NCBI GenBank assembly: GCA_005778045.1
Contig: SXKQ01000069.1
Span: 1-25,933 of the forward strand
DNA length: 25,933 bases
Origin: Planctomycetia bacterium
Lineage (GTDB): Bacteria > Planctomycetota > UBA1135 > GCA-002686595
Direction of reading: 5' to 3'
Part shown: positions 1-8,327 of the stretch, in pieces
Layout of the letters: each line of letters starts with the position of its first letter
How positions within the stretch are numbered: the first letter of the stretch is position 1
The notes under the pieces: generated by a model
The model's input: the letters and a program-made list of their open reading frames with translations, nothing else
Told to the model about the DNA's origin: nothing
Database searches by the model: none
Position numbers and translations under genes: made by a program

Positions 1-1
1 G

Positions 2-577
2 ATGACCGAGGTGCTCGAGCATCTCGATCAGCCCGTGGCGGTGCTCGCGGCGATCCGCGACGCGCTGCGCCCGGGAGGCTCGCTCCTCATGACCATGCCG
101 AGCCGTGACTTTCACCCGGCGGACGCGCTGTGGCGGACGGAGCTGCCGCCCGTGCACCTTGCGTGGTACTCGAAGACCTCGCTGCGGGAGATGGCGCGCC
201 GCGTCGGGATGTCGATCCGCTTCCAGGACTACTCCGAGTTCCACGCGGAGCGTGTGGCCGGCATCCGACCCGAGAAGCGCCGGCCCAGCCCGAGCGCGAT
301 CCTCAATGCCGACAGCAGCGTCCGGATGCGCTCGAGTGGCGACGTCACGCGCACGAGCTTCCGCGGCTGGGGTCAGGCGCGCTGGCCCGCGCTCGCGCGA
401 CTCGGAAATTCTCGGCGCCGTGCTGACGCGGCCTGCCTAGGACGTCGCACGCTCCTCGCAGGCATCCGTTGCGGGGTGCGTCGGTCCGAGCGGACGGGAC
501 GAGTCCTGTGCGGCCCACACACCAGAGGTCCGGCCGGGGCGAGCGAGCAAGGTGCGAAAACGCGATCTGGTCGCTGA
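2..577 (+). CDS. SAM-dependent methyltransferase, 3' part only
   Basis: This is the C-terminal part of a class I SAM-dependent methyltransferase; the beginning lies left of the window. Visible family signs are TEVLEHLDQP (the motif II/post-II region, with the EH[LI] signature of the Methyltransf_11/23 group), then LRPGGSLLMTMPSR (motif III), then VHLAWYSKTSLREM, where such enzymes usually have an H..W/F loop before the last helices. The ATG at base 2 sits inside this motif, so it is an internal Met and not a start. After about residue 130 the reading frame becomes Arg-rich and loses protein-like character. A neighbouring frame reads ILGAVLTRPA and stops at 440, so the true end may be near 440 with a frameshift around 385-405. 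Substrate is unknown; the family is very broad. Confidence 0.7.
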   Translation: MTEVLEHLDQPVAVLAAIRDALRPGGSLLMTMPSRDFHPADALWRTELPPVHLAWYSKTSLREMARRVGMSIRFQDYSEFHAERVAGIRPEKRRPSPSAILNADSSVRMRSSGDVTRTSFRGWGQARWPALARLGNSRRRADAACLGRRTLLAGIRCGVRRSERTGRVLCGPHTRGPAGASEQGAKTRSGR

Positions 578-600
578 GTGACCGCCGGATCTGGACCACA

Positions 601-1305
601 ATGAGTCTGTCCAAGTCGAACACCATGCTCTCCTGCCACCAGCTCACCAAGCGGCTCGCCTCCGGCGGTCATGAACTGACCGTGCTCGACCATGTGGACC
701 TCGAGCTCGGCGCGGGGGAATTCGCCGCGATCCTCGGGCCTTCGGGGAGCGGCAAGTCGACGCTGCTCGGGCTGCTGGCGGGCCTCGACCGGCCCAGCTC
801 GGGCGAGGTGCGCCTCGATGGCGAGCGCATCGACGACCTCAGTGAGGATGCGCTGAGCCTGCTGCGCCGACGCAAGGTCGGCTTCGTGTTTCAGTCGTTC
901 CAGCTGCTGCCGAACCTGACGGCGCTCGAGAACGTGCTGCTACCGCTCGAGCTTGCGGGCGTGAGCGCTGCGCGAGAGCGGGCGAGAGAGCTGCTCGAAC
1001 AGGTCGGTCTGGGCGAGCGCACGCACCACTATCCGGCGCAGCTGTCAGGTGGCGAGCAGCAGCGCGTCGCTCTCGCGCGCGCGTTCGCGCCGCGGCCGAA
1101 GGTGCTGTTCGCGGACGAGCCCACGGGCAACCTCGATGCGGCGACAGGAGCGCGCGTGCTCGAGCTGCTCACAGGCCTGCGCGAGCGTGAGGGCACGACG
1201 CTCGTGCTCGTCACGCACGATCGCGAAGTCGCGCGCCTCGCGAGCCGCCGCATTCACCTGCGAGCAGGCAGGGTCGACCGGATCGAGGAAGGCGCGCTGG
1301 CGTGA
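601..1305 (+). CDS. ABC transporter ATP-binding protein (LolD/MacB/YbbA type)
   Basis: ATPase subunit of an ABC system of the MacB/LolD/YbbA group, which powers an FtsX-like permease rather than a classical importer. With a start at 601 the product is 234 residues, normal for the family. Walker A is GPSGSGKST (46-54), the Q-loop Gln is near 98 ([11 protein letters not shown]), the ABC signature is [14 protein letters not shown] (148-161), Walker B is VLFADEP (168-174), and the switch His is H206 in LVTHD. The [16 protein letters not shown] and PTGNLD strings are typical of this subfamily. ATG 601 is preferred over the more upstream in-frame start at 469 because the extra 44 residues are Arg-rich and not family-like; ATG 625 is also possible. 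No clear Shine-Dalgarno is seen. The stop overlaps the permease start by four bases. Confidence 0.93.
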   Translation: MSLSKSNTMLSCHQLTKRLASGGHELTVLDHVDLELGAGEFAAILGPSGSGKSTLLGLLAGLDRPSSGEVRLDGERIDDLSEDALSLLRRRKVGFVFQSFQLLPNLTALENVLLPLELAGVSAARERARELLEQVGLGERTHHYPAQLSGGEQQRVALARAFAPRPKVLFADEPTGNLDAATGARVLELLTGLREREGTTLVLVTHDREVARLASRRIHLRAGRVDRIEEGALA

Positions 1306-3827
1306 ATGCGCGGCTGGTCCTCTCGGCGGCGCTGCGCGAGTCACGCGGCGCGCGCGGCCGGCTCGCGTTCTTCGTGCTGTGCCTCGCGCTCGGCGTGGCA
1401 GCGGTGACGGGCATCAGCGCGCTCGTTGCGTCGATCGAGTCGGTGCTGCGCTCGCAGTCCCAAGAGCTGCTCGGCGCGGACATCTCGATCGATGCACGAA
1501 GGCCGATTCCGAAGTCCTTGGACCCCTATTTCGAGTTCGGGGCGCCCGCGGAGCGCATCGAGGTGCGCGAGCTGGTCACGCTGGCAGCGGCGGGCGGCCG
1601 TACCCAGCTCGTCGAGCTGAAGGCGGTCGACGCGACGTTTCCGTTCTTCGGCGAGATCCGGCTCGATCCACCGGCCAGACTCGGCGAGCTGCTCACCGCG
1701 CAGCGCTGCGCCGTGGCCGTGGACATGCTGCGCGAGTGCGGTCTCAAGCCCGGCGACACGCTCAAGCTCGGCGGCGAGGAGTTCGAGATCGCGGCGGCGG
1801 TGCTCGACGAGCCCGGGCGGCTCGACATGGGCTTCACGCTCGGGGCGCGCGTGTTCGTCAACAACGAAGGGCTCGCGCGCACGAAGCTCGAGGGCTTCGG
1901 CAGCCGTACGCGCTACAAGGCGCTGTATCGCCTCGCGAGCGACCCCGGCGAGCGCGAGCTGCGTCGCGTGCGCGAGCGCATCGATGCCGAGCTCGAGGAC
2001 GCGCCGTACTTCCGCATCGAGTCCCATCGCGATGCCCAGCCCGCGCTGCGACGCTCGCTCGAGCGCTTCGAGAGCTTCCTCGGCCTCGTCGCACTGCTCT
2101 CGCTCGTGCTCGGCGGCACCGGGGTCGCGCAGATCGTGCGCGCGTGGATCGCGGCGCGCACCCAAGGCGTCGCCGTGCTGCGCGCGATCGGCTTCCGGCC
2201 GCGCGAGGTGCTCGCGATGTATCTCGGCCATGTCGGCCTGCTCGCGCTCGTCGGCAGCGTCGTCGGCGCCACCGCCGGTTCGCTGCTGCCCTTTTTGATC
2301 CCGGTCGCAGCGCCCGAGCTCGTGCCGGAAGGGCACGTGATCGCGTGGGAGTTCGCGCCGTTCGCGAAGGGCGTCGGACTTGGTCTCGGCATCGCGCTCG
2401 TGTTCAGCGTGCCGCCGTTGCTCGCGATCTGGCGCGTGGCACCGGTACGCGTGCTGCGCAATGACGTCGAGCCGCTCCCCGCTCCGCGCAGCGTCAACGT
2501 CGCGGCCTTCGCGCTGCTCGCCGCGGGCGTGTACGGCGCTGCGTTCGCTCAGGGTCGCGACGCGCTGTACGCGCTGGGATTCACGGGTGGACTCGCCGTC
2601 CTGGCGCTCTTGCTCGTGCTCGCGGCGCGCGCGCTCACGTGGTGCGCGGCTCGCGTGCCGCGCGAAGGACTCGATCCGTACCTGCGCCATGGCATCGCTG
2701 CGCTCGCGCGCCCCGGCATCGGCGTGACAGGCGCGACCGTCGCTCTCGGGCTCGGAGTGCTGGTCGTGACGTCGATGGTGCTCGTCGACACGCGTCTCAC
2801 CGAACGGCTGCGCACGGCGCTGCCGCTGGATGCGCCCAGCGTGTTCCTGATCGACGTGCAGCCGGACCAGTGGGATGGCGTTGCGGCGCGCTTGCGCGAG
2901 CTCGGAGCCCCGGAACCTCGCAGCGTGCCTGTGCTCACCGCCCGCATGAGCGCGATCGACGGCGTCGACGTGAAGGAGCTCTCGAGCCGGCGCCCTGACG
3001 ACAGCGGCGTGGGCCGTCGGCGTTGGGTGCTCACGCGCGAGCAGCGCATCACGTGGATGAAGGAGCTCACGCCCGACAACAAGCTCGTCGAGGGCGAGCT
3101 CTGGAGCGATCCGGAGCGGCTCGAGGTGAGCCTCGAGGAGAAGTTCGCCGAGGACCTCGGCGTGGGGTTGGGCTCGCGCATCGAGTTCGACGTGCAGGGC
3201 ACGAAGGTCGAGCTGCTCGTCACCTCGATCCGCAAGGTCGAGTGGGAGAGCTTCGGCATCAACTTCTTCCTCGTTGCCGAGCCGGGCGCGCTCGATGCCG
3301 CTCCCCACTTCCGCCTCGCCGCTGCGCGCCTCGAGCCCGAGAGCGAGCTGCGGCTGCAGGGCGCGCTCGCCGACGACTTCCCGAACGTCACGCCGATCCG
3401 CGTGCGCCCCATCCTCGACAAGGTGCTCAACGTCGTCTCGAAGCTCGCGCTGGGCGTGCGCGTGCTCGGACTCTTCACGATCGTCACGGGCCTCGTGATC
3501 CTCGGCGGCGTCGCGACGTCGACGGCCCTGCAGCGCGGGCGCGAGGTGGCGCTGCTCAAGACGCTCGGTCTCACCCGCCTCGGCGTGGTGCGGCTCTTCG
3601 CTCTCGAGTACGGTCTCGTCGGCCTCGTCGCGGGCCTGATCGGCGCCAGCGCGGGCTTCGTTCTGTCGGCGGTGTTCCTCGAGCGCGTCGTCGACACGCG
3701 CCCGGAGCTTCCTTGGGCTTCGCTTCCGCTCGCCGCACTCGCAGTCGCGCTGCTGAGCGCCGCCTGCGGTCTCGCAGCAAGCTCGCGCGCCCTGCGCTCG
3801 CGCCCGATCGAGAGCCTGCGCGGCTGA
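1302..3827 (+). CDS. FtsX-family ABC permease (YbbP-like, two FtsX domains)
   Basis: Membrane partner of the preceding ATPase, 841 residues. It starts with GTG at 1302 inside the GTGA overlap with the ATPase stop, indicating translational coupling. Architecture: an N-terminal membrane segment (about 19-45), a large extracytoplasmic region, a first FtsX block of three helices (about 259-385, including GVAVLRAIGFRPREVLAMYLG), a middle pair of helices around 400-450, a second extracytoplasmic region with a helix at about 480-500, and a second FtsX block at the C-terminus (about 720-835, including GREVALLKTLGLTRLGVVRLFALEYG). Two FtsX domains and this length match the COG3127/YbbP group, whose substrate is not firmly established. 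Such systems are thought to act on lipids, lipoproteins or envelope proteins, not as small-solute pumps. Specificity here is unknown. Confidence 0.92.
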   Translation: MNARLVLSAALRESRGARGRLAFFVLCLALGVAAVTGISALVASIESVLRSQSQELLGADISIDARRPIPKSLDPYFEFGAPAERIEVRELVTLAAAGGRTQLVELKAVDATFPFFGEIRLDPPARLGELLTAQRCAVAVDMLRECGLKPGDTLKLGGEEFEIAAAVLDEPGRLDMGFTLGARVFVNNEGLARTKLEGFGSRTRYKALYRLASDPGERELRRVRERIDAELEDAPYFRIESHRDAQPALRRSLERFESFLGLVALLSLVLGGTGVAQIVRAWIAARTQGVAVLRAIGFRPREVLAMYLGHVGLLALVGSVVGATAGSLLPFLIPVAAPELVPEGHVIAWEFAPFAKGVGLGLGIALVFSVPPLLAIWRVAPVRVLRNDVEPLPAPRSVNVAAFALLAAGVYGAAFAQGRDALYALGFTGGLAVLALLLVLAARALTWCAARVPREGLDPYLRHGIAALARPGIGVTGATVALGLGVLVVTSMVLVDTRLTERLRTALPLDAPSVFLIDVQPDQWDGVAARLRELGAPEPRSVPVLTARMSAIDGVDVKELSSRRPDDSGVGRRRWVLTREQRITWMKELTPDNKLVEGELWSDPERLEVSLEEKFAEDLGVGLGSRIEFDVQGTKVELLVTSIRKVEWESFGINFFLVAEPGALDAAPHFRLAAARLEPESELRLQGALADDFPNVTPIRVRPILDKVLNVVSKLALGVRVLGLFTIVTGLVILGGVATSTALQRGREVALLKTLGLTRLGVVRLFALEYGLVGLVAGLIGASAGFVLSAVFLERVVDTRPELPWASLPLAALAVALLSAACGLAASSRALRSRPIESLRG

Positions 3828-3833
3828 AGTGGA

Positions 3834-3870
3834 GCGCGCCGCCTCCCGCCGGAAGCGAGAGACGGCGCGC
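3834..3870. terminator. Hairpin between convergent genes
   Basis: Perfect 8-bp inverted repeat, GCGCGCCG-like arms (3834-3841 and 3863-3870) with a 21-base loop, lying between the permease stop and the protease stop, which face each other. No T-run follows on either strand, so this is a candidate bidirectional terminator by position only. Confidence 0.4.
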
Positions 3871-3889
3871 GTCGATGGCGAGTCGCGGC

Positions 3890-6800
3890 CTATTGGCAGA
3901 CCGTGAACTTGACCGCGTTCGAGAGGCCCGTGGTCGACGGGCTCGCCGGGTCACGCATCCACCACTGCGCGTAGAAGGTCTCGCCGGCGTCCATGCCGTA
4001 GAGGCTCATCACCGCCGTCGAGAACTGGAAGCTGTACGTGCCCGTGCAGTCGTTGCCGCTCGCACTACCGCCCGAGTTGGTGTTCGTCGTGCGGATCGTC
4101 GGCGAGGCGACGCACAGCGTGCCGCCCTGGAACGGCAGGTTCTGCGGCTGGGTGCCGAAGAACAGGAGCCCGGACTTCTGGTTGAGCGCGTTGCTGCACG
4201 TCACCGTGAAGCTGCCGGCGCTCTTCGACGGCTGGTTGCCATTGGTTCCGATCGAGGGCACGCAGCCGAGCGAGTTCGTCTTGCCCGTGCAGTACACGAG
4301 CACCGAGTTCGCGTTGGCGTAGATCGGGCCGAAGTGAGCGGTCGCGCCCCAGTTGCCGGCCCGGTCCTGCGCTCGCAGGTGGAAGTAGCGACCGATCGTC
4401 GACGAGCCGATCGACAGCGAGAAGCTCGTGGCGCTCGCCGCGATGTTGAGCGCGCCCGACGGCACGGTCGCGGGGCTCGAGTCCCACAGGCCCGCGTATC
4501 CGCCGATCCCAGAGCCACCGGTGTCGACCGCGGCCGTCCAGCTGACCCCGACGACCGTGGCGCAGTTCTGCACGTTCACCTGATGCGACGCGGAAGCGAG
4601 GCCCGTGGCCGCGGCCGGTCCGGTGAGGTCGATGCGGAACGGGCCGACGCTCGCGTAACTCGCGTTCCAGTTGCCGCTGTTGTCGACCGGCCGCAAGTTG
4701 AAGTGCCACGAGCCTTGGGCGAGCGTCTCGCTGTAGCTCGCGACTTGCTCGATGTCCTTGAGTGGGCTCGGACTGCCGGCCGCGCCGGACGAGGTGAAAG
4801 TCCCGTAGCCATCGACGCCCGACACGTTGTCCACAGCTTGGGACCACGTGTACGTGATGGTCGTGTCGTTGGTCCACACGTCGGGCGTGTGGGTCGAGGA
4901 CTGCAGTCCCGTTGGCAGCGGCGGCGGCGTGTTGTCGACGAAGATCGTCACGCTGTCCGTGACATCAACGGCGTTGTCCGAGTTCGCGTCGAGACTGAAC
5001 GTCTTGATGCCTTCGAAAAACCATCTCAGGTCCCAATTGGCCGCGCGCGACGAAGCGTGAGCCACGTTGCCGATGGTGACGTCCGTTCCGGTCCAGTTCG
5101 CGGTCGAACCGTCTGCAAGACTGCCATAGAGGGCGGACTGCGATGCCCCCGGCGCGTCGCGGTCGAAGTAGACGGCGGAAGCGACGTAGCTCGGATTGGT
5201 GTACGTCGCGGTGACGGTGACCGGCTGGTTGGTGTTGACGTAGATGTCGTCGGCCGTGACGTTGAGGGTCGGCGTCGGCGACGTGTCGCCGTAGGTGACG
5301 ACCGCGCAGATGCCCACGCGCACGGATTCGAACGGTACGAGCGAGACCGGCGCCACCTTGATGCGCCAACCACCCTCGAGCGGGTTGTTGAGGATGCGAA
5401 CCTCGGTGTTGTCGACGCTCGACTGCTGTGCCGAGTAGTCCCCGGCGTTGTTACCTGCGCTGTAGGGTTCCGCGTCGAGCCAAGAGTCGAGGTTGTTGCG
5501 CAGCGCCTGCGAGGCACCCGAGGAGGCCTCAGGCTCGAGATAGTGCACGACGACGGACAGGCGCGTGGCTCCGGCCGCGACCGGGAGCTCGACATACGTG
5601 GAGTTCCCAAAGGGAATGGTGCTGCTCCAGAAGTACAGGGACTGCTGGCCGTTGCTTCCCGTCGCCTTGTAGGCATCCACCCGACCTGTGCCGTAGCTGT
5701 TGAAGTGCGTCACTCCCGTCGCGGTGCTGGTGAGGATCTGGTTGTCCTTCGTGATGGCCGTCGCCATGAGCACGGCCGCGAGCGCTTCGGGGTTGTAGCG
5801 CAGGAACGAGTAGCGATCGCACAGCTGTGCTGCCACGCCCGTGACGTGCGGCGACGCCATGCTCGTGCCAAACATCGTCGTGTAGCTGCTGGCGGTTTCC
5901 GCGAGGATCGAGAAGATCGCGTCGCCCGGCGCGCACACGTTCGGCTTCCAGCGACCATCGCCGGTGGGGCCGCGGCTCGAGAAGCTCGACACCGCACCGG
6001 GCTGCGGTCCGAAATCAACGGTGGAGCCCACCGTCAGGGCATTCTTGGCCGACGCCTGCTCGCAGCAGGTCTGCGGTCCGGGTCCATCGTTGCCCGCGGC
6101 GAACACGAACATCTGATCGTGGTCCCAGACCTCCGCGTCGATCGTGCGCGCGCGGGCCTCGGTGCCAGTCGCTCCAACTGCCGACGCACCGTAGGAGTTG
6201 TTGATGACCATCGGTCGCTGAGTCGTGGCCACGCCGTCAAAGTACGGCGAGTGCATCACTCCCAGCAGGGCTGCGTAGTCCACGCCAAGGGACGAACCGC
6301 TGGAGTTGAACATCTTGGCGGCGAAGATGCGGCCGCTGGCTGCCCAGCCGAGGCCGGGGGCGACGCCCTGGTAGCTGTCGTCGACGTCGCCGTTGCCGAG
6401 GATCGTGCCACTGACGTGCGAGCCGTGCCCGTTGAGGTCCTGAAACGCGCCCAGGCTCTCCGGCGTGAAGTCCCAGCCCACCGTGAACTGGTCGAGAGCC
6501 GTGTGGCCGAGGTCGTGGCCCGAGTCGATGACACCCACGATCGCCGCGGAGTTCGTGCCGCCGCCGTAGGAGGCGCGCACGCGGTCGGCGTTGATCAGCG
6601 GCATCGACTCGTCGTGAGCGAGCGTCATCGGCGCTTCGAACTCGACGAACTGCACGAAGTCGAGCGCCACGAGCGCTTCGAGCTGCGCCGCCGTCATGTC
6701 TGCGCGGAAGGCCTGGATCGAGTCCGCGTAGGAGCGGATCTCGATCCCGAGCTCCTGCAGGCGCTTCTGCTGCCAGCCGTTGCTCATCCAGCTGCGCGCC

Positions 6801-7492
6801 TGCGCGCTCTCGGCCTCGTTCGTCGTGTACGTGTCGCCGTCGCCGTGCGCCACGCTGCCGACCGGACGCGACGTCGAGGCCGCGCACAGGTCCGACTCGA
6901 ACAGGTTGATGAACACGGGCACGCGCTCGCCAGAGGCGCGCTGCGAGAGCTCCTGCACGAGCCGCGGATGCACCTTCTGCCACGGCTGCACCGCGCCCAC
7001 CCAGCGCACGAAGTCGAGGCCCGCCACGCGGTCGACGAGCTCCGGAGCGAGCGCGACCTTGAGCGTGTAGTACGGGTGGAAGTCGAGCACACGCACGCCG
7101 AGCCCGCGCAGGGCCTCGACGCGTTCCGCCGTCATGCGCTTGCCGAACATCACGAACGCGTAGCCTTCCCCATGGCCGCGCCCGTCGAGGCCCGCGATGG
7201 CGTCGGAGAAGTCGAGCCGCGGGTCGATGCGCTCGGTGGCCGGCGGGTAGTGCTTGCCGGGAATGAAGCCGAGGAAGAACGGGTCGCCGCTGCGCGGCTC
7301 CACGAGCACGTCGCCCTGCTCGCCCTCCTTCCACACGGCCGGATTGGGCAGCGGGACGGAGTCGTCCGCGAACTCGAACGGCATCACCGGCGCCTCGCCG
7401 TGCACCGCGTCGCGGGTGTCATCGAGGGGCACAGGCGCCGGAGCGGGCGGCGGAGCTTGGATCAGCAGTGCGAGCGGCAGGAACAACGACAT
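3890..7492 (-). CDS. Secreted subtilisin-like serine protease, multidomain
   Basis: Subtilase (S8 family), 1200 residues from ATG 7492, predicted to be exported. Catalytic triad: Asp323 in VIDSG, His356 in GHGSHVSGT, Ser544 in GTSMASPH; oxyanion Asn468 in FAAGNDG. Order of parts: short hydrophobic leader (SLFLPLALLIQA), Pro-rich linker, a long pro-region (about 50-300), catalytic domain (about 310-610), a beta-barrel/P-domain-like region (about 620-735), an Ig-like region (about 740-855), two tandem related modules (about 856-960 and 961-1062) that each end in GNW....GP, and a Cys-containing C-terminal domain (1066-1200). A GAGGAG box lies 7 bases before ATG 7492, which decides the start; a GTG at 7507 in frame would give a more basic leader (RSRSMSLF) but has no ribosome site. 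Probably degrades extracellular protein. Confidence 0.93.
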   Translation of the reverse strand: MSLFLPLALLIQAPPPAPAPVPLDDTRDAVHGEAPVMPFEFADDSVPLPNPAVWKEGEQGDVLVEPRSGDPFFLGFIPGKHYPPATERIDPRLDFSDAIAGLDGRGHGEGYAFVMFGKRMTAERVEALRGLGVRVLDFHPYYTLKVALAPELVDRVAGLDFVRWVGAVQPWQKVHPRLVQELSQRASGERVPVFINLFESDLCAASTSRPVGSVAHGDGDTYTTNEAESAQARSWMSNGWQQKRLQELGIEIRSYADSIQAFRADMTAAQLEALVALDFVQFVEFEAPMTLAHDESMPLINADRVRASYGGGTNSAAIVGVIDSGHDLGHTALDQFTVGWDFTPESLGAFQDLNGHGSHVSGTILGNGDVDDSYQGVAPGLGWAASGRIFAAKMFNSSGSSLGVDYAALLGVMHSPYFDGVATTQRPMVINNSYGASAVGATGTEARARTIDAEVWDHDQMFVFAAGNDGPGPQTCCEQASAKNALTVGSTVDFGPQPGAVSSFSSRGPTGDGRWKPNVCAPGDAIFSILAETASSYTTMFGTSMASPHVTGVAAQLCDRYSFLRYNPEALAAVLMATAITKDNQILTSTATGVTHFNSYGTGRVDAYKATGSNGQQSLYFWSSTIPFGNSTYVELPVAAGATRLSVVVHYLEPEASSGASQALRNNLDSWLDAEPYSAGNNAGDYSAQQSSVDNTEVRILNNPLEGGWRIKVAPVSLVPFESVRVGICAVVTYGDTSPTPTLNVTADDIYVNTNQPVTVTATYTNPSYVASAVYFDRDAPGASQSALYGSLADGSTANWTGTDVTIGNVAHASSRAANWDLRWFFEGIKTFSLDANSDNAVDVTDSVTIFVDNTPPPLPTGLQSSTHTPDVWTNDTTITYTWSQAVDNVSGVDGYGTFTSSGAAGSPSPLKDIEQVASYSETLAQGSWHFNLRPVDNSGNWNASYASVGPFRIDLTGPAAATGLASASHQVNVQNCATVVGVSWTAAVDTGGSGIGGYAGLWDSSPATVPSGALNIAASATSFSLSIGSSTIGRYFHLRAQDRAGNWGATAHFGPIYANANSVLVYCTGKTNSLGCVPSIGTNGNQPSKSAGSFTVTCSNALNQKSGLLFFGTQPQNLPFQGGTLCVASPTIRTTNTNSGGSASGNDCTGTYSFQFSTAVMSLYGMDAGETFYAQWWMRDPASPSTTGLSNAVKFTVCQ
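3893..4297 (-). other. C-terminal Cys-rich domain, copy 1 (in the subtilase)
   Basis: The last 135 codons of the subtilase encode YCTGKTNSLGCVPSIG, then VTCSNALN..SGLLFFG, LPFQGGTLCV..P..RT, DCTGTYSFQF, and finally QWWMRDPASPSTTGLSNAV. The same layout, with about five matching cysteines, recurs in the HAF-repeat gene at 12574-14059. I do not know a named family for it. Its terminal position in two unrelated secreted proteins suggests a sorting or anchoring module; that role is inference. Confidence 0.75.
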
Positions 7493-7499
7493 CGAACGA

Positions 7500-7505
7500 C
7501 TCCTC
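7500..7505 (-). promoter_or_regulatory. Shine-Dalgarno of the subtilase gene
   Basis: GAGGAG on the minus strand, 7 bases before ATG 7492. It overlaps the alternative in-frame GTG codon at 7507-7505, so the GTG start and this ribosome site exclude each other. This supports the ATG. Confidence 0.65.
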
Positions 7506-7654
7506 ACGGGGGAACGGGTACCGATGGCGAGCCTCGCCGCGGCGCTGGGCCGGACTCGGAGGGGCGCCCCAAAGGCAATCCGTGAAGCAGGAACGAAGTT
7601 ACCCGCCTTCTGGAAAATCGGGGGACGTGAGGGTCCGGGAAGCCGTCCTCCCGC

Positions 7655-8233
7655 TCAGGAACCGGGGCCGAAGGCGCGGATGGCGAGCAGCTCGAGCTCG
7701 AAGGGGCCGGCCTGCTTGTCGCCGATCACGAGGCCGACCTGCGTCGCGCGCTCCGGATCAAAGGAGGGAGCGTCGGGGACGCGGCGGCCGCGCCACATGG
7801 GGACGAGCTCGCGGAAGGCGATCCGCACGCGGCTGGGCTCCCCGGCGGGCGGCGTGAAGTTCGTCTGGTAGCTCACGCCGTCGAAGGCTTCGTCGAGCCG
7901 GATCGAGAGCTTGTAGCTGTGGCCGTCGCCCACGAGCTCGAGCTCGAGCCCCTCGGTGCCGGCGAGCCCGAGCGGCGCGGGCGTCGAGCGCACGGAGGCG
8001 AAGCCGCCATTGTTCTCGAGCGAAACCGTGCCGTGGAAGCGCGCGCCGCGAGGGCTGGGCTCGATCCGGCTCGAGGAGACGCCGCCCATGACGTCGTCGT
8101 CGACGTTGCGCCAGTTGCGGAGGCGGGCCGGGTCGGAGAAGTCGAACAGCGTGGCTCGGGACATCGGCGTGGGAGGCGCGTCCTGCGTGGCGCAGGCGGA
8201 CAGGAGAAGCAGCGGGAGCAGGATGTGTCGCAT
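7655..8233 (-). CDS. CIA30-like lipoprotein
   Basis: A 192-residue predicted lipoprotein. The N-terminus MRHILLPLLLLSAC is a signal peptide with an LSAC lipobox, placing the lipid-modified Cys at position 14; this supports the start at 8233 over longer in-frame options at 8263 or 8329. The rest resembles the CIA30 / NADH:ubiquinone oxidoreductase intermediate-associated family: LFDFSDPARLRNWRNVDDDVMGGVSSS near the start, NNGGFASVR in the middle, and SYKLSIR...YQTNFTPP later, all hallmarks of this galactose-binding-like beta sandwich. Bacterial members are common and their function is not settled; an assembly role known from mitochondria should not be assumed. It sits 147 bases upstream of the subtilase on the same strand and is divergent from the plus-strand membrane gene. 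Confidence 0.85.
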   Translation of the reverse strand: MRHILLPLLLLSACATQDAPPTPMSRATLFDFSDPARLRNWRNVDDDVMGGVSSSRIEPSPRGARFHGTVSLENNGGFASVRSTPAPLGLAGTEGLELELVGDGHSYKLSIRLDEAFDGVSYQTNFTPPAGEPSRVRIAFRELVPMWRGRRVPDAPSFDPERATQVGLVIGDKQAGPFELELLAIRAFGPGS

Positions 8234-8327
8234 GGGTGGCGAGAGGCCGTCCGCGCGAGACATCGAGACGGATTCAACTCGCCAGGAACTGCTAACCTCC
8301 GTGCCGCTGCCGACACTTGCAAGGCCC

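Noticed and set aside
1341..3308. A long minus-strand frame antisense to the permease
   Set aside because: Compositionally it is a shadow of the FtsX permease, rich in Arg, Glu and His, with no recognisable motif.
3023..7585. A very long plus-strand open frame (about 1520 codons) across the permease end and antisense to the subtilase
   Set aside because: It is Arg/Ala/Gly-rich without any domain, and overlaps two well-supported genes. Long open antisense frames are expected in high-GC coding DNA.
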